A stretch of DNA of 64,000 nt from NCBI RefSeq assembly GCF_023556335.1, contig NZ_JAIKTS010000001.1, positions 124,001 to 188,000 on the forward strand. The letters are read 5' to 3'. The number at the start of each line of letters is the position of its first letter. Positions within the stretch are counted from its first letter, which is position 1. The position numbers and the translations under genes are program-made. Under the pieces are notes generated by a model that was not told the origin of the DNA, did no database searches, and saw only the letters and a program-made list of their open reading frames with translations. This document shows, piece by piece, positions 10,113 to 20,212 of this stretch. This DNA is from Stenotrophomonas mori (GTDB lineage: Bacteria > Pseudomonadota > Gammaproteobacteria > Xanthomonadales > Xanthomonadaceae).

Positions 10113-11753
10113 CTAGCCGCGGTAGCCGTTGCTGATCGGGTAGCGGCGCTCGCGGCTGAACGCGCGCCGCGACACCTTCGGTCCCGGTGCGGCCTGGTGC
10201 CGCTTCCATTCGCCGCTGCGCACCAGCCGCAGGACCCGGTCCACGACCTCGGCCGCGTAGCCGGCGGCGACGATCTCCTCGCGCGACTGCTCCTGGTCGA
10301 CATGCCGGTAGAGGATGCCGTCGAGCACGTCGTAGGCGGGCAGCGAATCCTGGTCGGTCTGGTTGTCGCGCAGCTCGGCCGAGGGCGCGCGCGCGATCAC
10401 CGCCGGGGGGATCACCGGCGCACCGCCGACGGTGTTGCGCCACTTGGACAGGCCATAGACCTCGGTCTTGTACAGGTCCTTCAGCGGCGCATAGCCGCCG
10501 CACATGTCGCCGTAGATGGTGGCGTAGCCGACCGCGTACTCGCTCTTGTTGCCGGTGGTCAGCAGCAGCCCGCCGAACTTGTTGGCCAGCGCCATCATGA
10601 TCACGCCGCGGCAGCGCGACTGCAGGTTCTCCTCGGTCACGTCGGCGGCCTGGCCCTCGAACATCGCCGACAGCGACTGCAGCAGGCCCTGGAAGGCCGG
10701 CTCGATGGGCACCGTTTCCAGTTTCACGCCCAGGGCGCGGCACTGCTCGGCGGCCAGGTCGTTGGACAGTCCGGCGGTATAGCGCGAGGGCAGCGCCACC
10801 GCGGTGACGCGGTCCGCGCCCAGCGCGTCCACCGCCAGCGCCAGCACCAGCGCCGAATCGATGCCGCCGGACAGGCCCAGCCATACCCGGTCGAAGCCGT
10901 TCTTGCGGCAGTAGTCCTGGAGGCCGCGGGTGACCGCGCGCCAGGCCAGCGCATCCATGCTTTCATCGCCGTCGTCGATCCAGTGCAGCGGTGCGAAGGT
11001 GCGCGCGTCGGCGTCGTACTCGAGCAGCAGCAGCTCCTCGGCGAACGCCAGCGCCGCCGGGTGCACGGTGCCGTCGCCATCGGCGGCCAGCGAGGCGCCG
11101 TCGAACACCAGGTCATCCTGTCCACCGACCAGGTTGAGGTAGACGATGCCGGCGCCGCTGTCGCGGCTGCGTTCGGCCATCATGGCGTCACGCTGGGCAT
11201 GCTTGCCGCGCTCGTACGGCGAGGCGTTGACCACCAGCGCCAGCTCCGCCCCCCCGGCCACGGCGGCGGCCAGCGGTCCGGGGAGCCACAGGTCCTCGCA
11301 CACCAGCAGGCCCATGCGCACGCCGGCGACCTCGAACACGCAGGGAGCGGCGTCGGCATCGGCGGTGAAATAGCGGCGTTCATCGAACACCCCGTAGTTG
11401 GGCAGTTCGCATTTGCGGTGGGTGGCGGCGACCGTGCCGTCGCGCAGTACGCTGGCGGCGTTGTACAGCCCGCCGCCCGCGCGCTGGGGCCAGCCGACCA
11501 CGGCGACGATGCCCTGCGCCTGCGCGGCGATGCTGGCGACGGCCTGCTCGCAGTCGTGCAGGAAGCCGGGCTGCAGCAGCAGGTCTTCCGGCGGGTAGCC
11601 GCTGACGGCCAGTTCCGGGAACAGCACCACGTCGGCGCCGTGCTCGTCGCGGGCGATCTGCATCAGTTCGACGATGCGGGCCCGGTTGCCGGCCACGTCG
11701 CCGACCGGGAAGTCATGCTGCGCCAGCGCGATGCGGAGGGTGCGGGTGGTCAT
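10113..11753 (-). CDS. nadE: Glutamine-dependent NAD+ synthetase
   Basis: 546 aa enzyme that amidates nicotinate adenine dinucleotide to NAD+, the last step of NAD biosynthesis. The N-terminal nitrilase-type glutaminase domain carries the Glu-Lys-Cys triad (Glu47 in FPELAV, Lys114 in HRKCELPN, Cys152 in VCEDLW). The C-terminal synthetase domain has the ATP-pyrophosphatase loop GLSGGIDSALV and TGNKSEYAVGYATIYGD. The length and two-domain form fit the glutamine-using class. It converges on the methyltransferase gene with a 42-base gap. Confidence 0.97.
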   Translation of the reverse strand: MTTRTLRIALAQHDFPVGDVAGNRARIVELMQIARDEHGADVVLFPELAVSGYPPEDLLLQPGFLHDCEQAVASIAAQAQGIVAVVGWPQRAGGGLYNAASVLRDGTVAATHRKCELPNYGVFDERRYFTADADAAPCVFEVAGVRMGLLVCEDLWLPGPLAAAVAGGAELALVVNASPYERGKHAQRDAMMAERSRDSGAGIVYLNLVGGQDDLVFDGASLAADGDGTVHPAALAFAEELLLLEYDADARTFAPLHWIDDGDESMDALAWRAVTRGLQDYCRKNGFDRVWLGLSGGIDSALVLALAVDALGADRVTAVALPSRYTAGLSNDLAAEQCRALGVKLETVPIEPAFQGLLQSLSAMFEGQAADVTEENLQSRCRGVIMMALANKFGGLLLTTGNKSEYAVGYATIYGDMCGGYAPLKDLYKTEVYGLSKWRNTVGGAPVIPPAVIARAPSAELRDNQTDQDSLPAYDVLDGILYRHVDQEQSREEIVAAGYAAEVVDRVLRLVRSGEWKRHQAAPGPKVSRRAFSRERRYPISNGYRG

Positions 11754-11943
11754 GGATGCGGCTGCCGGAACGTTGCGGTGGCCGCATTATCCCAGACGCG
11801 GCCCGCGCACGCTGGCACCGGAACGGGCGCCTGCAGCGGACGTGCCGCGGCGATCCCCGGGCGATGGCGTGCCGGGGCCCCGTGTCCCTGCCGGTGCACG
11901 CCGGCCGCGGCCGGCCAGGCGGGTGCGGGGAGGCGACAACGGC

Positions 11944-11971
11944 GGAGCCGCGGGTTTGCGCCCGCGGCTCC
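11944..11971 (-). terminator. Perfect 11-bp hairpin downstream of mscL
   Basis: GGAGCCGCGGG and its exact complement are separated by a 6-base loop TTTGCG, about 55 bases beyond the mscL stop in the mscL direction. No T-run follows, so this is a terminator-like hairpin rather than a textbook intrinsic terminator. The rest of the nadE-mscL gap holds nothing I recognise. Confidence 0.45.
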
Positions 11972-12025
11972 ATCGCTGCCGATGCCTGCCGGTGCCGCGG
12001 GCCGGCGCCCGCGCACGCGGAGCGG

Positions 12026-12439
12026 TCAGCGCTTGAGGTTGTCGCGGATCTCGCGCAGCAGCAGCACTTCCTCGCTCGGCTCGGGCGGGGCCGCGGGGGC
12101 TTCCTCCCGCTTGCGCGACAGGCGGTTGAGCACCTTGATCAGCATGAAGATGGCGAAGGCGACGATCACGAACTGGACCACGGTGTTGATGAAGTCGCCG
12201 TAGCCGATCACCACCGCCGGGATCTCGGTGCCGTCGGCGGCGACCCGCGCCGGGGCCAGGGTCCAGGCCAGGGTGGAGAAGTCGACGTTGCCGATCAGCC
12301 AGCCGATCGGCGGCATGATCATGTTGTCCACCAGGGAGGTGACGATCTTTCCGAACGCGCCGCCGATGACGACACCGACCGCGAGGTCGATGACGTTGCC
12401 GCGCATCGCGAATTCCTTGAACTCACTGATCATTCCCAT
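12026..12439 (-). CDS. mscL: Large-conductance mechanosensitive channel
   Basis: 137 aa inner-membrane channel, a homopentamer that opens under membrane tension to release solutes on osmotic downshock. The N-terminal [20 protein letters not shown], the pore helix [19 protein letters not shown] and the cytoplasmic helix ending [10 protein letters not shown] are characteristic. The frame is open 13 codons further upstream, but ATG 12439 is preceded by AGGAG at a good distance and gives the standard N-terminus. Confidence 0.97.
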   Translation of the reverse strand: MGMISEFKEFAMRGNVIDLAVGVVIGGAFGKIVTSLVDNMIMPPIGWLIGNVDFSTLAWTLAPARVAADGTEIPAVVIGYGDFINTVVQFVIVAFAIFMLIKVLNRLSRKREEAPAAPPEPSEEVLLLREIRDNLKR

Positions 12440-12497
12440 GGGGCTCTCCTGTAGACGTGGTGATGGGGACGCGGGCAACAGACTACCGCGCTGCGGA

Positions 12498-13205
12498 TCA
12501 TCCGGCGATCCTGCCGTCGCAGCGTGCCACGCTGCCCAGGCGCGCGCTGAAACGGTCGCCGGGCTGCAGCGCGGCCACGCCCGCGGGCGTGCCCATGAAC
12601 ACCAGGTCGCCGGCGCGCAGCGCGTACAGCCGGGACAGCGCGTGCAGGATGTCGGCGACGTTCCAGATCATGCTGTCCAGGGTGGCGCGCTGGCGCTGCT
12701 GGCCGTTCACCTCCAGCGACAGCACCAGCGGCCCGAGCTCGCCGACCCGGTCCGCGGGCACCAGTTCGCTGACCGGGGCGGAATGGTCGAAACCCTTGGC
12801 GATGTCCCAGGGCGCGCCCTTGGCCTTGGCGACCGCCTGCAGGTCGCGGCGGGTCAGGTCGAGGCCGACGCCGTAGGCGAAGACCAGGGACAGGGCCTGC
12901 GCGGCGGGCAGCTCGCCGGCGGGCGCGTCCGCGCCCAGCGCCACGACCAGTTCCACCTCGTGGTGCAGGTCGGCGGTGGCGGAAGGATAGGGAACATCGG
13001 CGTCGCCGGTGACGATGGCGTCGGCCGGCTTCATGAAGAACATCGGCTGGCCGCGCTCGGCCGCCGATGCCGGAGCGCTGGCGCCCATCTCACGGGCATG
13101 GTCGGCGAAGTTGCGGCCGACGCAGTAGATGCGGCGCACCGGGAACGTGCCGCCGCCGGCCACGGCAATGCGCGGCACCGGCGGAGGGGGGATCAGGTCG
13201 GTCAT
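12498..13205 (-). CDS. Fumarylacetoacetate hydrolase-family protein
   Basis: 235 aa, short FAH-fold protein. The family cleaves or decarboxylates beta-keto acids or fumarylpyruvate-type compounds with a divalent metal. Visible are [17 protein letters not shown], the metal-binding region [19 protein letters not shown] and the C-terminal [19 protein letters not shown], all standard. ATG 13205 is chosen because it precedes the conserved start; the open frame continues to 13760 without conserved sequence. It lies 58 bases upstream of mscL on the same strand. The natural substrate (fumarylpyruvate, acylpyruvate or oxaloacetate) cannot be assigned from sequence. Confidence 0.9.
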   Translation of the reverse strand: MTDLIPPPPVPRIAVAGGGTFPVRRIYCVGRNFADHAREMGASAPASAAERGQPMFFMKPADAIVTGDADVPYPSATADLHHEVELVVALGADAPAGELPAAQALSLVFAYGVGLDLTRRDLQAVAKAKGAPWDIAKGFDHSAPVSELVPADRVGELGPLVLSLEVNGQQRQRATLDSMIWNVADILHALSRLYALRAGDLVFMGTPAGVAALQPGDRFSARLGSVARCDGRIAG

Positions 13206-13351
13206 GGGGGTTCCGGAAGGGGGCGGTCGCGCCATGATGCCGGAGCGCCGTGCAGGTCCGGTAGTGCCGGCCGCCCGGGAACCGGGCAGCACGCCGCCGC
13301 CGGGAGAGGGCATGCCGGGAGTGGACGGGCAGTGGCGAAGCCGGGACGGGC

Positions 13352-13630
13352 TCAGTGCGCGTTGGGCAGCGCCGGCTTGCGTACCACGCGGTACTCGCCG
13401 TCCATCACCGCGCCGGTACGGGCGGAAGCGCGCGGCTTGCGCGCGCCCAGCAGCTTCCAGGCCAGGCCGATGAGGATCATCGCCGCGCCGACGAACACCC
13501 CGGCCACGACCAGCACCGCCAGGATCGCCAGGCCCAGCAGGCCCAGCGCCACGCGCAGCAACGGGTGGCGCGGCTTGCGCGGCGCGAACAGGTTGCGGAA
13601 GCTGGCGAACTGGAAATGACGGCTGTACAT
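13352..13630 (-). CDS. Small conserved-type membrane protein, unknown function
   Basis: 92 aa. A basic N-terminal segment (SFRNLFAPRKPRHPLLR) is followed by a long hydrophobic stretch at about residues 28-60 rich in Leu, Val, Ala and Gly, enough for one long or two short membrane helices, and then a polar C-terminal tail ending RKPALPNAH. It is divergent from the Rieske gene, with 163 bases between starts. The family is not recognised. Confidence 0.65.
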   Translation of the reverse strand: MYSRHFQFASFRNLFAPRKPRHPLLRVALGLLGLAILAVLVVAGVFVGAAMILIGLAWKLLGARKPRASARTGAVMDGEYRVVRKPALPNAH

Positions 13631-13793
13631 GTCGGATGCGGGACGGTGAGGCTGCGGGCAGTATCGGCGGCAGGCCCGGCGGGCGAGTGAATTTGTCGTT
13701 AAAAACGGCGGCGCATTCAGACCGCGCGCCGCGCTTGCCGGCGGGAGCGGCATGCGACAATCGGCACTCCCGTACGCTTCACCGTGACACGCG

Positions 13794-14141
13794 ATGCTCC
13801 GATCCGATGCCTCTCCCGTCGAGCTGGTTGCGCTCGACGCCGTGCCCGACCAGGGCTTCCACGCGGTGGAGGCGGTGATCGACGGCGAGGCCGAGCCGCT
13901 GCTGCTGTACCGCGACGGCGCCGAGGTCCGGGCCTGGCTCAATGTCTGCCCGCACGCCGGCCGGCCGCTCGACTGGGCGCCGGGGCAGTTCCTCAAGAGC
14001 CGCGAAGGGCACCTGGTATGCGCGGTGCACGGCGCCGCATTCGAACTGCAGCAGGGGCTGTGCGTCTCCGGCCCGTGCAAGGGCGATGCGCTGCGCGCGG
14101 TGCCGGTGCGGGTGGAGCAGGGCCGGGTGCTGCTGGACTGA
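13794..14141 (+). CDS. Rieske [2Fe-2S] ferredoxin-like protein
   Basis: 115 aa soluble Rieske protein. Cluster ligands are visible as CPHAGR (Cys-x-His) and, about 18 residues later, CAVHGAAF (Cys-x-x-His), in the Rieske spacing for a 2Fe-2S cluster bound by two Cys and two His. It resembles the small stand-alone Rieske proteins (NirD/ferredoxin-like) that pass electrons to oxygenases or reductases, but no oxygenase gene is adjacent. It converges on the SLC13 permease gene with a 13-base gap. Confidence 0.9.
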   Translation: MLRSDASPVELVALDAVPDQGFHAVEAVIDGEAEPLLLYRDGAEVRAWLNVCPHAGRPLDWAPGQFLKSREGHLVCAVHGAAFELQQGLCVSGPCKGDALRAVPVRVEQGRVLLD

Positions 14142-14154
14142 CGCGGCGCCGCGC

Positions 14155-16002
14155 TCAGAACATCAGGTTGACCATCACCACCACGACCAGGGTGTAGATC
14201 AGCGACAACGGCCCGCCGACGCGCCACATCTCGCGCGGGGTGTACTTGGCCGGCCCCATCACCATCGAGATCACCGGGTTGGAGGCGGTCATCAGGTTGT
14301 TGGACGCCGACAGCGCCACGATCAGGGCGAACGCGGTGGGGTTGCCGCCCGCGGCCAGTGCCAGGTTGACCGCGATGGGCACGGTGACGATGGTCGCGCC
14401 GACGTGGCTGATCACCAGCGAGAAGGCGGTGGTCAGCAGCGCCAGCGCCAGCTCCAGCAGCCAGATGGGTATGCCGGCCGGCAACTGGTCGATGGTATGA
14501 CCGGCGACCCAGGCGGCGGCGCCGCTGGAGTCCATCGCCCAGCCCAGCGGAATCAGCCCGGCCATCATGAAGATGGTCTTCCAGTTGATGGCGGCATAGG
14601 CCTCGTCCATGCGCAGCACGCCGGTGAGCAGCATGCCGGCCACGCCGGTGAGCAGGGTCAGCGCGACCGGCAGGTGCGAGGTCAGCGCGATGATGATGGT
14701 CAACGCGAAGATCGCCATGGCGATCTTGAACTTGTGCGGGCGCTGCTCGCCCTTGGGGTAGTCGGTGACCACCACGAAATCGCGGCTTTCCGCCGCCGCG
14801 CTCAAGTCCTGCCAGATGCTGTGGAACACCAGCATGTCGCCGGCGCGCAGGGCCACGTTGCGCACGTCCTCGCGGATCACCTGCTTGTCGCGGTTGATCG
14901 CCAGCAGGCTGATGCCGCGTTCCTTGCGCAGGCGCAGGAGGCCGGCGGTCTTGCCGATCAGCTTGGAGGTCGGCGGCACCACCGCCTCGGAGATGCCGGC
15001 GCGGCTGGGGTTGAACAGGTCGCCGAGGTGGCGCATGCGCGAGGACATGCGCAGGAACTGGTTCTGCGCGAAGTCCGCCACCTGCTGGCGGCGGCCCATC
15101 GCGCCGATGATGCTGCCCACCCAGATGCGCATGTCGGCCGGTGGCGCCAGGCGGGTGTCGTTGCCGGTCTTCAGCGCCAGCAGCAGCGGCGCGTCGAACA
15201 GGCCTTCGACATCGCTGACGGTCATGCCCACCAGCGGGCTTTCGGCGGTGACGGTCAGCTCGAACACGTCGCCTTCGATGCCGTAGGCCTTGGCGAAGTA
15301 GCTCTCGGTCCGGGCCGGTGCCTGGCCGTCGCCGGAGCGGTCGTCCTCGCGCCTGAGCTTGCGGTCGCCGGAAAAGCGGAAGTACAGCAGCGACGCCGCC
15401 AGCAGCGCCAGGCCGATGGGCAGCGGCGCGAACATGCGCAGCGGCTCGATGGTGGCGGTGCCCGAGGGCAGGTTGTTGTTGGCCGAGACCAGCAGATCGT
15501 TGAGCAGGATCAGCGGCGAGTTGCCGACCATGGTCAGGCCGCCGCCCATCACGATCGCCGCGGTGATCGGCAGCAGCAGGCGCTTGAGGGTGAGCCCGGT
15601 GTGCGAGGCCAGGCGCGAGGCGACCGGCAGGTACAGCGCCATCACCGACGGGTTCTGCATGAACGAGGAGTTGAGGCCGGCGGTGGCGCTGGTCAGCAGC
15701 AGCAGGCGCTGTTCCAGGCCGCGCGAGCGCCGCAGCAGCCAGCCGGCCAGGCGGTTCAGAGCGCCGGTACGGTCCAGGCCGGCACCGAGGATGGTGGTGG
15801 CGATGATGCTCATGACCGCGTTGCCGGAAAAACCGCCGAAGATCTCCTCCGGCGCGATCAGGCCGGTCACGCCCAGCACCACCATCACCACCAGCGCGAC
15901 CACGTCGGCGCGGATGCGTTCGAACAGGAACATCGCCATGGTGAAGCCGACCAGGCCCAGCACCAGTTTCATGTCGTTGGTCAGGGTCAGCGCGGTGTCC
16001 AT
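14155..16002 (-). CDS. SLC13-type anion permease with two TrkA-C domains
   Basis: 615 aa inner-membrane transporter of the divalent anion:sodium symporter/ArsB-like superfamily. The N-terminal half (TNDMKLVLGLVGFTMAMFLF) and the C-terminal half (ending VVVVMVNLMF) are membrane helix blocks. They flank a soluble middle of roughly residues 210-400 with two TrkA-C-like regulatory domains (segments ELTVTAESPLVGMTVSD and DVRNVALRAGDMLVFHS). This layout is typical of SLC13-family permeases annotated for sulfate or carboxylates. ATG 16002 is chosen by the membrane start; the frame is open to 16293. Substrate unknown; sulfate is possible. Confidence 0.88.
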   Translation of the reverse strand: MDTALTLTNDMKLVLGLVGFTMAMFLFERIRADVVALVVMVVLGVTGLIAPEEIFGGFSGNAVMSIIATTILGAGLDRTGALNRLAGWLLRRSRGLEQRLLLLTSATAGLNSSFMQNPSVMALYLPVASRLASHTGLTLKRLLLPITAAIVMGGGLTMVGNSPLILLNDLLVSANNNLPSGTATIEPLRMFAPLPIGLALLAASLLYFRFSGDRKLRREDDRSGDGQAPARTESYFAKAYGIEGDVFELTVTAESPLVGMTVSDVEGLFDAPLLLALKTGNDTRLAPPADMRIWVGSIIGAMGRRQQVADFAQNQFLRMSSRMRHLGDLFNPSRAGISEAVVPPTSKLIGKTAGLLRLRKERGISLLAINRDKQVIREDVRNVALRAGDMLVFHSIWQDLSAAAESRDFVVVTDYPKGEQRPHKFKIAMAIFALTIIIALTSHLPVALTLLTGVAGMLLTGVLRMDEAYAAINWKTIFMMAGLIPLGWAMDSSGAAAWVAGHTIDQLPAGIPIWLLELALALLTTAFSLVISHVGATIVTVPIAVNLALAAGGNPTAFALIVALSASNNLMTASNPVISMVMGPAKYTPREMWRVGGPLSLIYTLVVVVMVNLMF

Positions 16003-16121
16003 CAGGTCCCTCGTCCGGTGGCGCCCAGCAGGGCGCGCGCAGGCGCCTCCGGTCCGGCCCCGTTTCCGCCACGTCCAGCTGTCTGTGCGAGAGGTAGAGG
16101 GGTCATCGCGGCGTCGTTCTC

Positions 16122-16874
16122 CTAGTCCGGGCGCTCCAGCGCGCACCGGTCGTACAGCAGGTCCCAGACGCCGTGGCCAAGCTTCTGGCCACGGCTCTCG
16201 AAGTGGGTCTGCGGGCGCCAGTCCGGGCGCGGCACGCTGCCACGGGCGCCGGCGCGGTTGACCAGCCCGGGGGTGGCGTCGAGCACCTCCCACATCTGCT
16301 CGGCGTAGTCGGCCCAGTCGGTGGCGCAGTGCAGGCGGCCGTCCGGGGCCAGCTTGCGCACCAGCAGGGCCGCGAATGCCGGCTGGATCAGGCGGCGCTT
16401 GTTGTGCCGCTTCTTGTGCCAGGGGTCGGGGAAGTAGATGCGGATCTCGTCCAGGGCGCCGTCGGCGATCTCCTTCTCCAGCACTTCCACCGCATCGTGG
16501 TGGTAGAGCCTGACGTGGTCGGCGTCGTCCTCGGCCAGGGCGTTGAGCAGGCGGCCCACCCCGGGTGCATGCACTTCGATGCCGATGTAGTCGCGGGCGG
16601 GGTCGAAGCGCGCGGCATGGCGCAGGGCGGCGCCGTTGCCGAAGCCGATTTCCAGCACTTTCGGCGCGGTGCGCCCGAAGGTGCTGTCCAGGTCGCGCGG
16701 CTGGCCGCTGAAATCGATGCCGAAGCGCGGCCAGCGCTGGTCGAACGCGCGCTGCTGCGCGGGGGTGAAGCGGCCCTGGCGCAGCACGAAGCTGCGGACT
16801 TCACGGCGCCCCTCGGTCACGGTGAACGGTTTCGGGGGGGCCTTGGCGCCGGCGCTGTCGAACGGATTGGTCAA
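16122..16874 (-). CDS. trmB: tRNA (guanine-N7-)-methyltransferase
   Basis: 250 aa enzyme that makes m7G46 in the variable loop of tRNAs. The SAM motif [16 protein letters not shown], the acidic [16 protein letters not shown] and the diagnostic [17 protein letters not shown] are all present. It follows thiG on the minus strand with a 94-base gap and may be co-transcribed with it. Confidence 0.96.
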   Translation of the reverse strand: MTNPFDSAGAKAPPKPFTVTEGRREVRSFVLRQGRFTPAQQRAFDQRWPRFGIDFSGQPRDLDSTFGRTAPKVLEIGFGNGAALRHAARFDPARDYIGIEVHAPGVGRLLNALAEDDADHVRLYHHDAVEVLEKEIADGALDEIRIYFPDPWHKKRHNKRRLIQPAFAALLVRKLAPDGRLHCATDWADYAEQMWEVLDATPGLVNRAGARGSVPRPDWRPQTHFESRGQKLGHGVWDLLYDRCALERPD

Positions 16875-16968
16875 ACCGGGAGTCTCGTCAGGGGGTGGAC
16901 GCGGGTGTGGCCGTTTCCGGCGCGGCGTCGGGGAGCGCGCGCTGCCGGCCGGCGGCGCGCGTGCGGGG

Positions 16969-17766
16969 TCATCCGATCAGCCCGTCCACCGGCGAGGACG
17001 CGCTCGCGTAGCGCTTGCGCGGGATGCGGCCGGCCAGGAACGCTTCGCGGCCGGCCTCCACCGCCTTGCGCATGGCACTGGCCATCAGCACCGGATCGCG
17101 GGCGCCGGCAATGGCGGTGTTCATCAGCACGCCGTCGCAGCCCAGTTCCATCGCGATGGCCGCGTCCGAGGCGGTGCCGACGCCGGCGTCGACGATGATC
17201 GGCACCTTGGCGCTCTCCACGATCTCGATCAGGTTGTACTTGTTCTGGACGCCGAGGCCGGAGCCGATCGGTGCGGCCAGCGGCATCACCGCCGCGCAGC
17301 CGATCTCCTCCAGGCGCTTGGCCAGGATCGGGTCGTCGGAGGTGTAGACCATGACGTCGAAGCCGTCCTTGACCAGGATTTCGGCGGCCTTGAGGGTCTG
17401 GATGACGTCCGGGTACAGGGTCTTCTGGTCGCCCAGCACTTCCAGCTTGGTCAGGTTGTGGCCGTCCAGCAGCTCGCGGGCCAGGCGGCAGGTGCGGACG
17501 GCGTCCTCGGCGGTATAGCAGCCGGCGGTATTGGGCAGGATCGCGTAGCGGTCCGGGGGCAGCACGTCGAGCAGGTTGGGTTCGCCCGGGTTCTGGCCGA
17601 TGTTGGTGCGGCGGATGGCCACGGTGACGATCTGCGCGCCGGCGGCCTCGGTGGCCACGCGGGTTTCTTCCAGATCCTTGAACTTGCCGGTGCCGGTCAG
17701 CAGCCGGGACGAGTAGCGCTTGCCGGCGATGACCAGCGCGTCGGTGGGGGCGTGGTGTGCGTTCAT
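16969..17766 (-). CDS. thiG: Thiazole synthase
   Basis: 265 aa TIM-barrel enzyme that builds the thiazole phosphate of thiamine from 1-deoxyxylulose 5-phosphate, dehydroglycine and the ThiS thiocarboxylate. Visible are [14 protein letters not shown], the active-site lysine region [31 protein letters not shown] and the phosphate-binding [21 protein letters not shown] 17766 is preferred over the upstream ATG 17784 because relatives begin near this Met; neither has a clear ribosome binding site. It lies directly downstream of thiS. Confidence 0.96.
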   Translation of the reverse strand: MNAHHAPTDALVIAGKRYSSRLLTGTGKFKDLEETRVATEAAGAQIVTVAIRRTNIGQNPGEPNLLDVLPPDRYAILPNTAGCYTAEDAVRTCRLARELLDGHNLTKLEVLGDQKTLYPDVIQTLKAAEILVKDGFDVMVYTSDDPILAKRLEEIGCAAVMPLAAPIGSGLGVQNKYNLIEIVESAKVPIIVDAGVGTASDAAIAMELGCDGVLMNTAIAGARDPVLMASAMRKAVEAGREAFLAGRIPRKRYASASSPVDGLIG

Positions 17767-17901
17767 GCCGGGATTATCGCGCATGCGGCGCGTGCGCGCC
17801 TTCGTCGGCTTGCCATCGCCGGTGGCGGGCGACGGCGCCGGCGCATGCAGCGGAGGGCGCCGGCCGGCCGGCGCCGGTGCGCGGGGCTGCGTGCGGGGGA
17901 C

Positions 17902-18102
17902 TCAGCCGCCGCCCAGGGCGTGCACGATCTCGACGATGTCGCCGTCCTGCAGGGTCCAGTCGCCGTGCCGGCTGCGGGGGACGATCGTGCCGTTGACTTC
18001 CACCGCCACGCGGCGTTCGGCCAGGCCTTCGGCCATCAGCAGGCCGCTTACGGTAAGGGGGGCGGAGAGCGGGCGGGGGGCGCCATTGAGCTGGATGTTC
18101 AT
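17902..18102 (-). CDS. thiS: Sulfur carrier protein ThiS
   Basis: 66 aa ubiquitin-like protein ending in Gly-Gly, which is adenylated and thiocarboxylated to carry sulfur to ThiG. MNIQLNGAPR, the HGDWTLQDGDIVEIVHALGGG-type C-terminus and the length fit the family. ATG 18102 is preceded by GGGGAGA about 8 bases upstream; the open frame to 18177 adds no conserved sequence. It is the first gene of thiS-thiG. I found no TPP riboswitch motif upstream. Confidence 0.95.
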   Translation of the reverse strand: MNIQLNGAPRPLSAPLTVSGLLMAEGLAERRVAVEVNGTIVPRSRHGDWTLQDGDIVEIVHALGGG

Positions 18103-18239
18103 GCGCGCATTCTCCCCGGCAGCGGCGTAAATTCCCAGCCGGATGCGGCGCTGCAGCGTGAGGCTCTTACGCGGCAATGAAAAACTAACAACGTGCGGCG
18201 GCGTACGCTGCCGCGCCTTCTTTCGTCAGGAGTCTTCCC

Positions 18240-20066
18240 ATGCGTGTTTCCCCCCGCCCCCTGCGTTCCGGCCTTGCACTGGCCCTGGCGCTGGCCGCCC
18301 TGCCGGCCATGGCGCAGTCGCCGTTCTCCAGGACCGTCTTTTTCGGCGACAGCCTGACCGATACCGGCTATTTCCGCCCGGTGCTGATGCAGCTGGACCC
18401 GAACGCGGCGCTTGTCGGCCGCTTCACCACCAACCCCGGCTGGGTCTGGGCCGACCACCTGGCCGACCACTACGGCACCGACGCCTCGCCCAACGGCAAC
18501 GGGCAGAGCGGCGACAACTACGCGGTGGGTGGAGCGCGGGTCGGCGTGGATGCCGTTGGCCTGCTTGGCGCGACGCCTTCCATGAAGACCCAGCTCAGCG
18601 GCTACCTGGCCGCCAACGGCGGCAAGGCCGACCCGCGCGCGCTCTACACCGTGTGGGGCGGTGCCAACGACCTGTTCGCGGTGGCCGCCGGGGCGCCGGC
18701 GCAGGCCACGCTCGGTGCCGCGGTGGCCGACCAGGTGGGCATGGTGGGCGCGTTGCAGGCGGCGGGCGCGCAGTACGTGATGGTCCCGAACCTTCCCGAC
18801 ATCGGCCTGACGCCCTCGTCGCGCGCCGGCGGCCCGGTGGCGATGGCCCAGGGGACGGCACTGGCCAAGGCCTACAACGACGCCTTGTTCGGCGGCCTGA
18901 AGCAGGCCGGGCTGCAGGTCATCCCGGTCGATACCTTCACCATCCTGCAGGAGATCGTCGCCGATCCGGGCACCTACGGTTTCAGCAACGTGTCCGGCAC
19001 GGCCTGCCAGCCGCAGGTGACCGCGCAGTCGCTGACCTGCAATCCGTTGACCTACGCCGATCCGGACGCCGCCAACCGCTACGTGTTCGCCGACGGCGTG
19101 CATCCGACCACGGCGGCCCACGAGATCCTCGGCCAGTACGCGATCTCGGTGCTGGAAGCGCCGCGCCTGCAGCAGGTGCTGAGCCATTCGGCGCAGACCA
19201 CCGGCCGCGCGCGCGCGGACCAGGTGAGCGGGCATCTGCGCGAGCGCCCTGCCGACGGCCTGGCCTGGTGGGGCAACGTGCGCGGCGACATGCAGCGCTA
19301 CGACCACGCCGACCTGTACGACGGCATGGCGCCGGCCGGCCTGTTCGGCGTCGACTGGGCGCGCAACGGCAGCGTGGTCGGCGGTTTCGCCGGCTATGGG
19401 CGGATGCGTGCGGATTTTGGCAACAGCCAGGGCGATTTCACCCAGTCCGACACCACCGTGGGCCTGTTCGCCGGCTGGTACGGCGAGCGCGCCCGGGTCG
19501 GTGGCCAGGTCAGCTACAGCTGGCTGGACTACGACGTGGCCCGCAAGGTCCAGCTGGGTCCGGCGGCGCGGCTGCACCGGGGCACGCCGGACGGCAGCAA
19601 CCTGACCGCGGCGCTGGATGCCGGCTACGAATTCGGCCAGCAGGGCGGAGTGCGGCACGGGCCGGTCGCCGCCGTGGTCTGGCAGAAGGTCAAGCTGGAC
19701 GGCTACGTGGAGAGCAATGCCAGTGCCACCGCGCTGGGCTACGGCAGGCAGAACGTGGACAGCACGGTCGGCCGCCTCGGCTGGCAGGTGCGCCTGGACG
19801 GCGGCAGCGTCCGTCCCTATGCGCAGGTCACCTGGGACCATGAGTTCGAGGACGGCAAGCAGGCCGGCGCCTGGCTGCAGACCCTGGCCGACGTGGGGCC
19901 CTACACGGTGCCCGGCCTGCGCTTCGACCGGAACTACGCCACGGTGGCGCTGGGTGCGCGGGTGACGCTGTGGGGCCTGGAGAGCACGCTCGGCCTGAGC
20001 ACCACCACCGCGCAGAAGGCGGCGCGCGACGCGACCCTGTTCGCCAGCTTCGGCGGCCACTTCTAG
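18240..20066 (+). CDS. GDSL esterase/lipase autotransporter
   Basis: 608 aa type Va autotransporter similar to EstA of Pseudomonas. The signal peptide is residues 1-25 (cleavage after AMA). The passenger is a GDSL hydrolase with the nucleophile Ser38 in FFGDSLTDTG, the block III motif GGANDLF and the catalytic DGVHPTTAAHE. From about residue 340 to the end is a 12-strand-type beta-barrel translocator with alternating aromatic strands and a terminal Phe (FASFGGHF), as needed for Bam insertion. The product should sit in the outer membrane with the esterase at the cell surface, acting on short-chain esters or lipids. AGGAG lies just before the ATG. Confidence 0.93.
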   Translation: MRVSPRPLRSGLALALALAALPAMAQSPFSRTVFFGDSLTDTGYFRPVLMQLDPNAALVGRFTTNPGWVWADHLADHYGTDASPNGNGQSGDNYAVGGARVGVDAVGLLGATPSMKTQLSGYLAANGGKADPRALYTVWGGANDLFAVAAGAPAQATLGAAVADQVGMVGALQAAGAQYVMVPNLPDIGLTPSSRAGGPVAMAQGTALAKAYNDALFGGLKQAGLQVIPVDTFTILQEIVADPGTYGFSNVSGTACQPQVTAQSLTCNPLTYADPDAANRYVFADGVHPTTAAHEILGQYAISVLEAPRLQQVLSHSAQTTGRARADQVSGHLRERPADGLAWWGNVRGDMQRYDHADLYDGMAPAGLFGVDWARNGSVVGGFAGYGRMRADFGNSQGDFTQSDTTVGLFAGWYGERARVGGQVSYSWLDYDVARKVQLGPAARLHRGTPDGSNLTAALDAGYEFGQQGGVRHGPVAAVVWQKVKLDGYVESNASATALGYGRQNVDSTVGRLGWQVRLDGGSVRPYAQVTWDHEFEDGKQAGAWLQTLADVGPYTVPGLRFDRNYATVALGARVTLWGLESTLGLSTTTAQKAARDATLFASFGGHF

Positions 20067-20212
20067 ACGGGGTACGGCACCGGCCGGGACGTGGCGGCGC
20101 TGCGGCGCTGCCGCCCCGGTGGAGCGGTGGCGCCGGGGATGCCCGGCGCCCGCGTCGCTTCCCGTGGGCATTGCGCACAGGGCCGTTGCGCGCATAGACT
20201 GCGCATCGCCCT

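Noticed and set aside
16003..16293. N-terminal extension of the SLC13 permease
   Set aside because: The upstream 97 codons are Arg/Pro/Gly-rich without homology and overlap the end of trmB; the Met at 16002 starts the membrane protein.
18103..18239. TPP riboswitch before thiS
   Set aside because: The conserved CUGAGA-type core and the second pairing element could not be found on the minus strand upstream of thiS.
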